NCBI GenBank assembly: GCA_003021325.1 | Contig: PXQM01000174.1 | Coordinates: 1 to 11,839 of the forward strand | Direction of reading: 5' to 3' | Origin: Halobacteriales archaeon QH_10_70_21 | GTDB taxonomy: Archaea > Halobacteriota > Halobacteria > Halobacteriales > Haloarculaceae | Length of the DNA stretch: 11,839 nt | Shown here: positions 6,017 through 11,839 of the stretch, one piece after another | How the letters are laid out: each line of letters opens with the position of its first letter | How positions within the stretch are numbered: position 1 is the stretch's first letter | Made by a program: the position numbers and the translations under genes | Notes under the pieces: model-generated | What the model was told of the DNA's origin: nothing | What the model saw: only the letters and a program-made list of their open reading frames with translations | Database searches by the model: none

Positions 6017-7188
6017 CCGACGACGAGAAGCCGACGGAGGGACGTATCGAGACCCGGGCGGTCCACGCCGGCCAGGAGCCGGACGCCGAGACCGGCGCCG
6101 TGATGACGCCCATCTACGCCTCCTCGACGTTCGCCCAGGACGGCCCCGGACAGGACCGTGGCTACGAGTACGCCCGGACCGGCAACCCGACGCGGACGGA
6201 CCTCGAGGCGAACCTCGCGAGCCTCGAGGGCGGCGAGTTCGGCCGTGCCTTCGCCAGCGGGATGGCGGGCATCAACACCGTCCTGAACCTGCTGGAGTCC
6301 GGCGACCACGTCGTCGCCGGCGACGACATTTACGGCGGCACCCACCGGCTGTTCCGGCAGGTCTACGAGGACTACGACCTCGAGTTCTCCTTCGTCGACA
6401 CGACCGACCTCGGGGCCGTCGAGGACGCCATCCGGCCGGAAACCGAGCTCCTGTGGGTCGAAACGCCGACGAACCCCCTGATGCGGGTCAACGACATCGG
6501 CGCGCTGTCGGACCTCGCCCACGAGCACGACGCCCTCTGTGCGGTCGACAACACCTTCGCAACGCCGTACCTCCAGCGCCCGCTCGAGTTCGGCGCCGAC
6601 GTCGTCTCGCACTCGCTGACGAAGTACCTCGGCGGCCACTCCGACGTCGTCGGCGGTGCCCTGGTGACCAACGACCCCGACCTCGACGAGCAGTTCGGCT
6701 TCTACCAGAACAGCGTCGGCGCCACGCCGGGCCCCTTCGAGGCGTTCCTGGTACTCCGGGGGACGAAGACGCTCCCGGTGCGGATGGACCGCCACTGCGA
6801 GAACGCACGGGTACTGGCGACGTGGCTCGAGGACCACCCCGATGTCGACCGGGTCTACTACCCCGGCCTCGACTCCCACCCGCAGCACGGGCTGGCGGCC
6901 GAGCAGATGTCGGACTTCGGCGGGATGTTGAGCTTCGAGCTCGACGGCACGCTCGAGGAGACGAGCGAACTCGTCTCCGGGACGGAGGTGTTCACGCTGG
7001 CGGAGTCCCTCGGCGGCGTCGAGAGCCTCATCGAGCAACCGGCGGCGATGACCCACGCCGCCATCCCCCGCGAGGAGCGCATCGCGGCCGGGCTCCGGGA
7101 CGGCCTGGTGCGGGTCAGCGTCGGCCTCGAGCACGTCGACGACCTGCGGGCGGACCTCGAGGCGGCCATCGACGCCGCCCTGGCGTAG
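6013..7188 (+). CDS. Cystathionine gamma-synthase/gamma-lyase family PLP enzyme
   Basis: This is a 391-residue fold-type I (Cys/Met metabolism) PLP enzyme. Visible landmarks are YEYARTGNPT (51-60, the family YxRxGNPT segment), ASGMAGI (81-87), the PLP-contacting VDNTFATPY (178-186), the Schiff-base Lys204 in HSLTKYLGGHSDVVGG, and GGVESLIEQPAAMTHA in the C-terminal domain. Sequence alone does not separate gamma-synthase (cystathionine formation) from gamma-lyase (cystathionine to cysteine). The coupled MccA-like gene favours the lyase direction, as in Bacillus MccA-MccB. The start at 6013 overlaps the upstream stop (ATGA), indicating translational coupling. A GTG at 6004 is possible but adds only three residues. 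The stop codon abuts the stop of the convergent ccdA-like gene with no bases between them. Confidence 0.93.
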   Translation: MTDDEKPTEGRIETRAVHAGQEPDAETGAVMTPIYASSTFAQDGPGQDRGYEYARTGNPTRTDLEANLASLEGGEFGRAFASGMAGINTVLNLLESGDHVVAGDDIYGGTHRLFRQVYEDYDLEFSFVDTTDLGAVEDAIRPETELLWVETPTNPLMRVNDIGALSDLAHEHDALCAVDNTFATPYLQRPLEFGADVVSHSLTKYLGGHSDVVGGALVTNDPDLDEQFGFYQNSVGATPGPFEAFLVLRGTKTLPVRMDRHCENARVLATWLEDHPDVDRVYYPGLDSHPQHGLAAEQMSDFGGMLSFELDGTLEETSELVSGTEVFTLAESLGGVESLIEQPAAMTHAAIPREERIAAGLRDGLVRVSVGLEHVDDLRADLEAAIDAALA

Positions 7189-7198
7189 TCACGCCAGG
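7179..7198. terminator. Hairpin spanning both convergent stop codons
   Basis: CCTGGCGT (7179-7186) pairs perfectly with ACGCCAGG (7191-7198) around an AGTC loop, giving 8 base pairs. The TAG of the lyase (7186-7188) and the TGA of the CcdA-like gene on the other strand (7189-7191) both sit in the tip. It could act as a bidirectional termination or mRNA-end structure. There is no flanking T-run, so the terminator call is tentative. Confidence 0.4.
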
Positions 7199-7893
7199 CC
7201 GAGCTGCTGGAGGCCCCCGAACCGGAACAGGTAGATGTAGGTCTGGGCGATTCCGGCGAGGACGAGCAGCACGCCGGCGACTCTCGCGACCAGGGCCGAG
7301 TTGTCGGATAGCCGGCCGAGGACGCTGTCGCGACCGGTCGCGACCAGCCCGGTCACGACTATCATCAGCAGCGCCATCCCGCCGGCGTACGCCGAGAAGA
7401 CGAGGAGGGCGCCGACCGGGCCGCCCGAGAGCGCCACGCCGGCGATGCCGACGAACAGCGGCGCGGTACAGCCGGCCGCTGCCACCGCGTAGACGACGCC
7501 GAAGAGCAGGAACCCGCTCTTGGACCGTTCCCGGCTCGGGAGCCGGACGTGGAGCGCCGCCGGTGTGACCGCCCCGGCCGCCATCGCAGCACCGAGCGCG
7601 ACGAGCAGGCCGCCGACTGCGAGTTCCAGGAACGCGATGTCGCGGAGGACCCGCGTGCCGACTGCGGCGGCGACGCCGGCCAGGACGGCGTAGACGGCGA
7701 AGAACCCGAGGCTCGCGAGGCCACCCACTGCGGCGGCCCGGCGGAGGCGGCTGCCGAGCGGGACCGACGCCTCGGTGTCGCCGAGGTAGAAGGCGACGTA
7801 GCCGGGCAACAGCGGGTACGCACAGGGGGCGAAGAAGGTCGCGACGCCGGCCGAGAACGCGAATCCGAGCCGGAGCGCCTCGACCTCGGTCAT
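7189..7893 (-). CDS. CcdA-like transmembrane thiol-disulfide electron carrier
   Basis: This 234-residue, six-helix-type membrane protein belongs to the CcdA/DsbD-beta family. It passes reducing equivalents from cytoplasmic thioredoxin to extracytoplasmic thiol proteins. The two redox Cys are visible in the expected first and fourth helices: Cys24 in FFAPCAYPLLPGY and Cys142 in AAAGCTAPLFVG, each in the family Pro-rich context. Other hydrophobic segments lie at about 52-78, 86-108, 164-188 and 206-226. Its ATG (7891-7893) overlaps the TGA of the upstream TlpA-like gene by 4 bases. That predicts the partnership: the lipoprotein is the likely electron acceptor. The pair probably serves cytochrome c maturation or another extracellular disulfide-reduction pathway, but no haem-handling genes lie in the window. 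Confidence 0.9.
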   Translation of the reverse strand: MTEVEALRLGFAFSAGVATFFAPCAYPLLPGYVAFYLGDTEASVPLGSRLRRAAAVGGLASLGFFAVYAVLAGVAAAVGTRVLRDIAFLELAVGGLLVALGAAMAAGAVTPAALHVRLPSRERSKSGFLLFGVVYAVAAAGCTAPLFVGIAGVALSGGPVGALLVFSAYAGGMALLMIVVTGLVATGRDSVLGRLSDNSALVARVAGVLLVLAGIAQTYIYLFRFGGLQQLGLA

Positions 7894-8378
7894 GCGCCGG
7901 CCTCGTCGAGCGCGTCGGCGACGGTGTCGGCCGCCGCCAGCCCGACGTGGCGCCAGACCTCGATTCCCGCCGGGTCGAAGACGAGCAGCGTCGGAATCCG
8001 GGTCACGTCGAAGCGGTCGTTCGTCCGGACCTCGGGGTCGCTGGCGACCGGCCACGTCCCGTCGTGCGCCGTCCAGAACGACCGGATGGCGTCGGCGTCG
8101 TCCTCGTTCGTTATCGAGAGCATGTGCACCCCGGGGAACCGCTCGCGCACCTCGCGCAGTTCCGCCATCTGCGGCTCGCAGGGCGCACACCAGGTCGCCC
8201 AGAAGTCCAGAAGCGCCCCCTCGCCGTCGGGTCGCACCGGGACGGCGTCGCCCGGCGACCCGGCGACGTCGTAGGTCTCGATTGTCCCGGCGTCAGACCC
8301 GCCGCCACCGAGACAGCCCGATAGCCCGACGGCGACCCCGGCGGCTCCGACGAGAACGCGCCGACGGCTGCGTTGCAT
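7890..8378 (-). CDS. TlpA/ResA-like thioredoxin-fold lipoprotein (Tat-exported)
   Basis: This is a 162-residue extracytoplasmic thiol-disulfide protein. The N-terminus MQRSRRRVLVGAAGVAVG is a twin-arginine signal (Arg5-Arg7). It is followed by the lipobox LSGC (19-22), so Cys22 is the predicted lipid-anchored residue. A Gly/Ser/Asp-rich linker leads to the thioredoxin domain, with WCAPC (63-67) as active site and the cis-Pro at 129 (TRIPTLLVF). The length fits the TlpA/ResA group. It starts at the ATG at 8376-8378, 26 bases after a TATA-like box. It is the first gene of a two-gene unit with the CcdA-like protein, which probably keeps it reduced. Roles could include reducing apocytochrome c CxxCH sites or maturing copper sites; the sequence does not choose between them. 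Confidence 0.92.
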   Translation of the reverse strand: MQRSRRRVLVGAAGVAVGLSGCLGGGGSDAGTIETYDVAGSPGDAVPVRPDGEGALLDFWATWCAPCEPQMAELREVRERFPGVHMLSITNEDDADAIRSFWTAHDGTWPVASDPEVRTNDRFDVTRIPTLLVFDPAGIEVWRHVGLAAADTVADALDEAGA

Positions 8379-8400
8379 ACGTCCCGGTAGGACCGCTTCG

Positions 8401-8408
8401 GATATTAG
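8401..8408 (-). promoter_or_regulatory. TATA-like box of the tlpA-ccdA unit
   Basis: On the minus strand the sequence reads CTAATATC, centred about 26 bases before the ATG at 8378. This fits a leaderless transcript. Confidence 0.55.
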
Positions 8409-8417
8409 CGACCGGGT

Positions 8418-8442
8418 GGGTGTGGACCGCTGGCGCACACCC
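8418..8442. repeat. Hairpin with 11-base GACCGC loop upstream of tlpA
   Basis: GGGTGTG (8418-8424) pairs with CACACCC (8436-8442) around the 11-base loop GACCGCTGGCG. Loop length and first six bases match the loops of the array at 9670-9833, so it may be a diverged member. It lies just upstream of the tlpA TATA-like box. Confidence 0.35.
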
Positions 8443-8554
8443 GGGCGTGTCCCCCGCCGCGGGGTCGCTGGACCGGTGAGCAGCAGGTACCCTCCGCCGG
8501 GGCCGCGGCCGACGTGGCCACTGGCTGACTCGCGGCGGCTGCAAACGGCCGACG

Positions 8555-8580
8555 GGGGGTTATCAGGGCGCGAAACCCCC
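8555..8580. repeat. Inverted repeat upstream of the microprotein promoter
   Basis: GGGGGTT (8555-8561) pairs with AACCCCC (8574-8580) across 12 bases. It ends 7 bases before the A/T-rich box at 8588, where an operator could sit. Confidence 0.35.
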
Positions 8581-8587
8581 TGGCAAG

Positions 8588-8598
8588 TATTATTATTT
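8588..8598 (+). promoter_or_regulatory. TATA-like box of the small ORF
   Basis: TATTATTATTT is one of the most A/T-rich tracts of the right two-thirds of the window. Its centre is about 32 bases before the ATG at 8625, giving an expected leader of roughly 5 bases. Confidence 0.5.
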
Positions 8599-8624
8599 GG
8601 AGGGACTCTTAGGCCGTACAAGAG

Positions 8625-8702
8625 ATGCGCTCTCCGCCGAAGGACGCCGCCGATGCGCCGGAGACGGACGATGGCGGCCTCATCGACGACCCGCTGGGGT
8701 AG
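8625..8702 (+). CDS. Candidate 25-residue acidic microprotein
   Basis: This short frame (ATG 8625, TAG 8700-8702) begins MRSPPKDAADAPETDD and ends GLIDDPLG. It has no Cys, no membrane segment and no known motif. Support comes from a strong A/T-rich box at the right distance, host-like GC3 codons, an acidic composition typical of haloarchaeal proteins, and a pyrimidine-rich tract (TCTTTCTCT, 8737-8745) shortly after the stop that could end transcription. There is no Shine-Dalgarno site. The alternatives are that the promoter drives a non-coding RNA or that the frame is chance. I know of no homologue. Confidence 0.35.
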   Translation: MRSPPKDAADAPETDDGGLIDDPLG

Positions 8703-8781
8703 GACCGTAGGCCCGTTCGTCGTCCTCCGGTCGGTCTTTCTCTGCGACCTGCGAGCCGGGTTTGGCACTCCCCTCGTCGAC

Positions 8782-9573
8782 CTACTGCAGTCCGAGGTCC
8801 ACGTCGAAGCTGTTGCCGGGCCGCGGGACGCCCTTGACCGTGACAGTCTCGCCGGTCACGAACGCGGCGGCGTCGCTGGCGAGGAACTGGACGACGTCGG
8901 CGACGTCCTCCGTGTGGCCGATGCGGCGGCCGACCGTCTCGCGCGGCGGCATCGACTCCTCGCGGATGCCCAGCGTCTCCGCGACGCCGGGCGTCTGGAC
9001 GAGGCCGGGCGCGACGCAGTTGACCCGGACGCCGTCGTCCGCCCACTCGACGGCCAGCGTCTCGGTCAGCCGGATGATGGCCGCCTTCGCGGCGCCGTAG
9101 TGGCTCTCGTTCGGCGCGGGGTGCTGGCCGTTGACGCTGGAGACGTTGACGATGCAGCCCCCGTCGCCCTCCCGCATGTGTACGCCGGCGGCCTGCGTGC
9201 AGTGGCGCGTGCCGTGGAGGTTGAGGTCGATGATCGACTTCCAGCCGTTCTCGGAGATGTCCTCGAAGGCGGCGACGAACTCGCCGCCGGCGTTGTTGAC
9301 GAGCAGGTCGACGCCCCCGAACTCCTCGACGGTCGCCTCGACGAAGGCGTCGACGGCATCGGTGTCCCGGACGTCGCACTCAACGGCCAGGGCGGTGCCG
9401 CCGTCCGCGCGGATTCCCTCCGCGACGGGGGCGACCCGCTCTTCGGCCCGCGAACAGATGGCGACGTTGGCGCCGTCGGCGGCGAACCGTTCGGCGATGG
9501 TGCGGCCGATGCCCTGGGAGGCACCCGTGACGATGGCGTTGCGTCCGTCGACGCTGAACTGGTCGGTTGACAT
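8782..9573 (-). CDS. SDR-family NAD(P)-dependent oxidoreductase
   Basis: This is a 263-residue classical short-chain dehydrogenase. The dinucleotide motif is TGASQGIG (17-24), followed by NNAG (93-96), the catalytic Ser at 145-146 (NVSSVNG) and Tyr159-xxx-Lys163 (YGAAK). The later VNCVAPGLVQTPG (185-197) is the typical SDR segment after the active site. Ser41-Arg42 after the second beta strand suggests a preference for NADP. The substrate is unknown; FabG-like, dienoyl-CoA reductase-like and sugar dehydrogenase SDRs all share these motifs. The start MSTDQ at 9573 places the Rossmann motif at the usual distance. The frame stays open to 9897, but that stretch is the intergenic hairpin array. 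It is downstream of sucD on the same strand, separated by 333 bases and probably transcribed on its own. Confidence 0.92.
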   Translation of the reverse strand: MSTDQFSVDGRNAIVTGASQGIGRTIAERFAADGANVAICSRAEERVAPVAEGIRADGGTALAVECDVRDTDAVDAFVEATVEEFGGVDLLVNNAGGEFVAAFEDISENGWKSIIDLNLHGTRHCTQAAGVHMREGDGGCIVNVSSVNGQHPAPNESHYGAAKAAIIRLTETLAVEWADDGVRVNCVAPGLVQTPGVAETLGIREESMPPRETVGRRIGHTEDVADVVQFLASDAAAFVTGETVTVKGVPRPGNSFDVDLGLQ

Positions 9574-9669
9574 ACCCGGGCCGTCGGAGGCCGTCCGCAA
9601 GACCCTGTCGGCGACGAAACCGGGTAGGCAGACGAGCGATGACGAGAAGGAAACCAGATCGTCTATCGT

Positions 9670-9692
9670 CCGCGCGACCGGAGGGAGCGCGG
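9670..9692. repeat. Array hairpin 1, loop GACCGGAGGGA
   Basis: CCGCGC (9670-9675) pairs with GCGCGG (9687-9692) around the 11-base loop GACCGGAGGGA. The loop is identical to that of hairpin 2, but the stem sequence differs. Confidence 0.6.
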
Positions 9693-9712
9693 TTCCCGGC
9701 GGCGAGCGGTGG

Positions 9713-9739
9713 CGAGACGCGACCGGAGGGAGCGTCTCG
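9713..9739. repeat. Array hairpin 2, loop GACCGGAGGGA
   Basis: CGAGACGC (9713-9720) pairs perfectly with GCGTCTCG (9732-9739) around the same 11-base loop as hairpin 1. Most of the stem differs from hairpin 1 on both arms, so pairing is kept while sequence is not. Confidence 0.65.
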
Positions 9740-9804
9740 AAAGAGCGAACGGAGAACGAAGTGAGCCGTGAGCAGAGCGAGTCGCCGTAGCGCCGACCGA
9801 CTAC

Positions 9805-9833
9805 CGTTCGGCCGACCGCAGCGAGGCCGAACG
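9805..9833. repeat. Array hairpin 3, loop GACCGCAGCGA
   Basis: CGTTCGGCC (9805-9813) pairs perfectly with GGCCGAACG (9825-9833), giving 9 base pairs around the 11-base loop GACCGCAGCGA. The loop matches hairpins 1 and 2 at 9 of 11 positions; the two changes are both G to C. Confidence 0.65.
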
Positions 9834-9871
9834 ACTGGAGGGAGGCGCGCACATTTTCCCCAAGTTTTCGT

Positions 9872-9892
9872 CGGCGCGGCGGAGCCGCGCCG
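9872..9892. repeat. Array hairpin 4, short GGA loop
   Basis: CGGCGCGGC (9872-9880) pairs with GCCGCGCCG (9884-9892) around GGA. It lies just beyond the sucD stop and T-run on the minus strand, so it would sit in or right after the sucCD 3' end. Confidence 0.6.
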
Positions 9893-9895
9893 TGC

Positions 9896-9900
9896 AAAAA
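9896..9900 (-). terminator. T-run after sucD
   Basis: On the minus strand, TTTTT follows the sucD stop by 6 bases. Archaeal RNA polymerase terminates at short T-runs, so this is the likely end of the sucCD transcript. Hairpin 4 lies immediately beyond it. Confidence 0.5.
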
Positions 9901-9906
9901 GTGGGT

Positions 9907-10776
9907 TTACAGGAGGTCCTCAATGTGGTCGACGACCTCCTCGGGGGTGTCGCCGACGGGAACGCCCGCGTCGTTGAGGGCCTCGATTTTCGACTCGGCG
10001 GTGCCGGTGCCGGAGCCGGAGACGATGGCGCCGGCGTGACCCATCCGCTTGCCCGGCGGTGCGGTGCGGCCGGCGATGAAGCCCGCGACGGGCGTGTCCA
10101 TGTACTCGCCGATGTAGCGGGCGGCCTCCTCCTCGTCCTCGCCGCCGATCTCGCCGCACATCACGACGGCGTGGGTGTCCGGGTCGGCCTCGAACAGCTC
10201 GAGGGCGTCGACGAAGTCGGTCCCGATGATGGGGTCGCCCCCGATGCCGACCGCGGTGGTCTGGCCGAGCCCGCGGTTCGTGAGGTTGTCGACGACCTGG
10301 TAGGTGAGCGTCCCGGAGCGGGAGATCAGCCCGACGTCGCCGTCGCTGAAGATGTTGCCCGGCAGGATGCCGAGCTTGGCCTCGTCGGGCGTGATGACGC
10401 CCGGACAGTTCGGGCCGACGAGGTGGGTGTCGGTCTCCCGGAGCTTGCGGTAGACCTTCGACATGTCCTGCTGGGGGATGCCCTCGGTGATGGCGACGAC
10501 GAGGTCCAGCGGCGCGTCCAGCGCCTCGAGCAGCGCGTCGGCGGCGAACGCCGGCGGGACGAACACGACGGACGTGTCGGCCTCGGCCTCGCGGGCGGCG
10601 CCGGCGACCGTGTCGTAGACGGGGATACCGTCGACGTCCTGGCCGCCCTTGCCGGGGACGGCGCCGGCGACGACGTTCGTACCGTACCCGACCATCTGGC
10701 GGGTGTGGAACCGCCCCTCGCCGCCGGTAATGCCCTGTACCACGACGCGGCTGTCCGAATCGACCAGGATGCTCAT
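9907..10776 (-). CDS. sucD: Succinate-CoA ligase (ADP-forming) subunit alpha
   Basis: This is the 289-residue alpha subunit of succinyl-CoA synthetase in the TCA cycle, which converts succinyl-CoA, ADP and phosphate to succinate, CoA and ATP. The CoA-binding domain starts with [16 protein letters not shown] (13-28), and PNCPGVITP (122-130) and SRSGTLTY (152-159) are diagnostic. The phosphorylated active-site His is His247 in [16 protein letters not shown]. Length is standard for the family. The ATG (10774-10776) overlaps the sucC stop (10773-10775), so the subunits are translationally coupled in the usual archaeal sucC-sucD order. The ADP or GDP preference is not certain from sequence; prokaryotic forms are usually ADP-forming. 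Confidence 0.97.
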   Translation of the reverse strand: MSILVDSDSRVVVQGITGGEGRFHTRQMVGYGTNVVAGAVPGKGGQDVDGIPVYDTVAGAAREAEADTSVVFVPPAFAADALLEALDAPLDLVVAITEGIPQQDMSKVYRKLRETDTHLVGPNCPGVITPDEAKLGILPGNIFSDGDVGLISRSGTLTYQVVDNLTNRGLGQTTAVGIGGDPIIGTDFVDALELFEADPDTHAVVMCGEIGGEDEEEAARYIGEYMDTPVAGFIAGRTAPPGKRMGHAGAIVSGSGTGTAESKIEALNDAGVPVGDTPEEVVDHIEDLL

Positions 10777-11839
10777 TGTGATTCCTCCTCGGCGTAGTCG
10801 ACGGCGCGCTGGACTGCGGACTCCAGCGTCGCCTCGACGGTCACCAGGTCCGTGTTCAGTATCTCCATGCCCTCCTCGGCGTTGGTGCCGGCCAGGCGGA
10901 CGACGACGGGCTTGGGAATGTCGTCGAACCGTTCCAGCGCCTCGTTGATGCCCTCCGCGACCTCGTCGCCGCGCGTGATGCCGCCGAAGATGTTGAAGAC
11001 GACCGCGTCGACGTTCTCGTCGGAGAACACCATATCCAGAGCGTTCGTGACGCGCTCGGCCTTGGCGCCGCCCCCGATGTCCAGGAAGTTGGCGGGGGCG
11101 CCGCCGTAGTAATCGACCAGGTCCAGCGTCGTCATCACGAGCCCGGCACCGTTGCCGATGATGCCGACGTTGCCGTCCAGCCGGACGTAGTCGAAGCCGT
11201 ACTCGTTGGCCTTCGCCTCCAGCTCGTCGCCGGCGGCCTCCTCCTCCATCTCGGCGAGGTCGGGGTGGCGGAACAGCGCGTCGCCGTCGATGTTCATCAC
11301 GGCGTCGGCGGCGACGACCTCGCCGTCGCTCGTCACCATCAGCGGGTTGACCTCGATCTCGGTTGCATCCTTGTCGTCCCAGAGGTCGTACAGCGTCCGG
11401 AGGATAGAGGCGACGTCACCGGCGACCTCACGGTCGACGCCGGCCTCGTAGACGGCCTTCCGGGCCTCGTAGGGCTGCATCCCGAAGGCGGGGTCGACGT
11501 GCTCGCGGACGATGGCGTCGGGCTCGGAGGCGGCCACCTCCTCGATGTTGACGCCGCCGCGGGTCGACACCATCGCGACGGGCTCGCCCTCGTTGCGGTC
11601 CATCGTCACGCCGACGTACAGCTCGTTGACGAAGTCGACGGCGGCCTCGACGAGCACGCTGTCGACGTGCAGCCCCTTGAGGTCCATCCCGATGATGCGT
11701 TCGGCGGCCTCGCGTGCCTCGTCGGCGTCGTCGACCAGTTCGATGCCGCCGGCCTTCCCGCGGCCGCCGACCTGTACCTGTGCCTTGATGGCGACGGGGT
11801 AGCCCATCCCCTCGGCGGCCTCGACCGCCTCCTCGGGGG
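10773..11839 (-). CDS. sucC: Succinate-CoA ligase subunit beta (partial, 5' end off window)
   Basis: The beta subunit of succinyl-CoA synthetase provides the ATP-grasp nucleotide site. About 355 codons are visible, against a typical 380 or so, so roughly the first 25-30 residues lie beyond base 11839. The Met at 11805-11807 is internal, because the frame continues upstream in a helix rich in Glu and Ala leading into [21 protein letters not shown], the conserved ATP-grasp start. Other landmarks are EIEVNPLMV (Asn/Glu metal ligands), [18 protein letters not shown], and [14 protein letters not shown] in the CoA-ligase domain. The stop overlaps the sucD start by an ATGA-type junction. The promoter is outside the window. 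Confidence 0.97.
   Translation of the reverse strand, partial: PEEAVEAAEGMGYPVAIKAQVQVGGRGKAGGIELVDDADEAREAAERIIGMDLKGLHVDSVLVEAAVDFVNELYVGVTMDRNEGEPVAMVSTRGGVNIEEVAASEPDAIVREHVDPAFGMQPYEARKAVYEAGVDREVAGDVASILRTLYDLWDDKDATEIEVNPLMVTSDGEVVAADAVMNIDGDALFRHPDLAEMEEEAAGDELEAKANEYGFDYVRLDGNVGIIGNGAGLVMTTLDLVDYYGGAPANFLDIGGGAKAERVTNALDMVFSDENVDAVVFNIFGGITRGDEVAEGINEALERFDDIPKPVVVRLAGTNAEEGMEILNTDLVTVEATLESAVQRAVDYAEEESQ

Larger units (their letters stand above)
9574..9906. other. Intergenic region with hairpin array, no supported gene
   Basis: These 333 bases hold the SDR promoter side (a weak TCTTGC-like box on the minus strand near 9602), four strong hairpins between 9670 and 9892, a degenerate GAGCGAACGGAG/GAAGTGAG stretch (9743-9765) between the second and third hairpins, and the end of sucD. 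Frames across the region are Arg/Ser/Glu-rich translations of the repeats and are not credible proteins. Confidence 0.7.

Noticed and set aside
9598..9764. Plus-strand Arg/Glu/Ser-rich frames across the hairpin array
   Set aside because: They translate the repeated GACCGGAGGGAGCG units in different frames, with no start signal or host-like composition.
9670..9833. CRISPR array interpretation of the repeated hairpins
   Set aside because: The units are too few and irregularly spaced, with identical loops and changing stems instead of constant repeats with unique spacers. No cas genes are present.
9574..9897. N-terminal extension of the SDR protein into the hairpin array
   Set aside because: The added residues are Arg/Ser-rich translations of the repeats, and the Rossmann motif is correctly placed from the ATG at 9573.
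10773..11807. sucC starting at the Met at 11805-11807
   Set aside because: The reading frame continues upstream with family-like sequence, and the ATP-grasp start would be truncated. The gene simply runs off the window.

Overview
The window is chromosomal DNA of a halophilic archaeon (class Halobacteria). The evidence is high GC with strong GC3 preference, very acidic proteins (for example the succinate-CoA ligase subunits), A/T-rich TATA-like boxes about 27 bases before start codons (leaderless or short-leader transcription), ATGA start/stop overlaps, and a Tat-type lipoprotein signal, which is typical of haloarchaeal secreted proteins. The species cannot be named from the sequence alone.

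Layout. (1) Bases 1-764 are a low-GC, gene-poor stretch with decayed content: a possible gene tail at the left edge, a broken ribbon-helix-helix (RHH) regulator (294-493) between two near-identical 15-base operator-like repeats, then a cluster of palindromes. (2) Bases 765-2509, plus strand: an MscS-type mechanosensitive channel and a small SGNH/GDSL hydrolase. (3) Bases 2514-3463, minus strand: a two-gene unit with a conserved-looking unknown protein and a small membrane protein carrying HELAH. (4) Bases 3594-4953, plus strand: an unknown helical protein preceded by an overlapping mini-ORF, and an AlkA-type DNA glycosylase. (5) Bases 5036-7188: a translationally coupled pair of PLP enzymes, a cysteine synthase/cystathionine beta-synthase family protein resembling Bacillus MccA and a cystathionine gamma-synthase/lyase. 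Together they look like a reverse transsulfuration module. (6) Bases 7189-8378, minus strand: a TlpA/ResA-like thioredoxin lipoprotein and a CcdA-like transmembrane electron carrier, overlapping by 4 bases. (7) Bases 8379-8781: promoter DNA, two hairpins and a candidate leaderless 25-residue microprotein. (8) Bases 8782-9573, minus strand: an SDR oxidoreductase. (9) Bases 9574-9906: an intergenic array of hairpins, three of which carry the same or nearly the same 11-base loop on unrelated but perfectly paired stems. (10) Bases 9907-11839, minus strand: sucD and sucC (TCA cycle), with sucC running off the right edge.

Most genes are ordinary haloarchaeal housekeeping genes. The least explained signals are the constant-loop hairpin array (9670-9892), the broken RHH regulator with its paired operator-like sites (256-523), the mini-ORF/GTGA overlap (3594-3653), the microprotein (8625-8702), and a hairpin made from the abutting stop codons of two convergent genes (7179-7198). 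I saw no CRISPR array, tRNA, rRNA, intact transposase or obvious defence locus.
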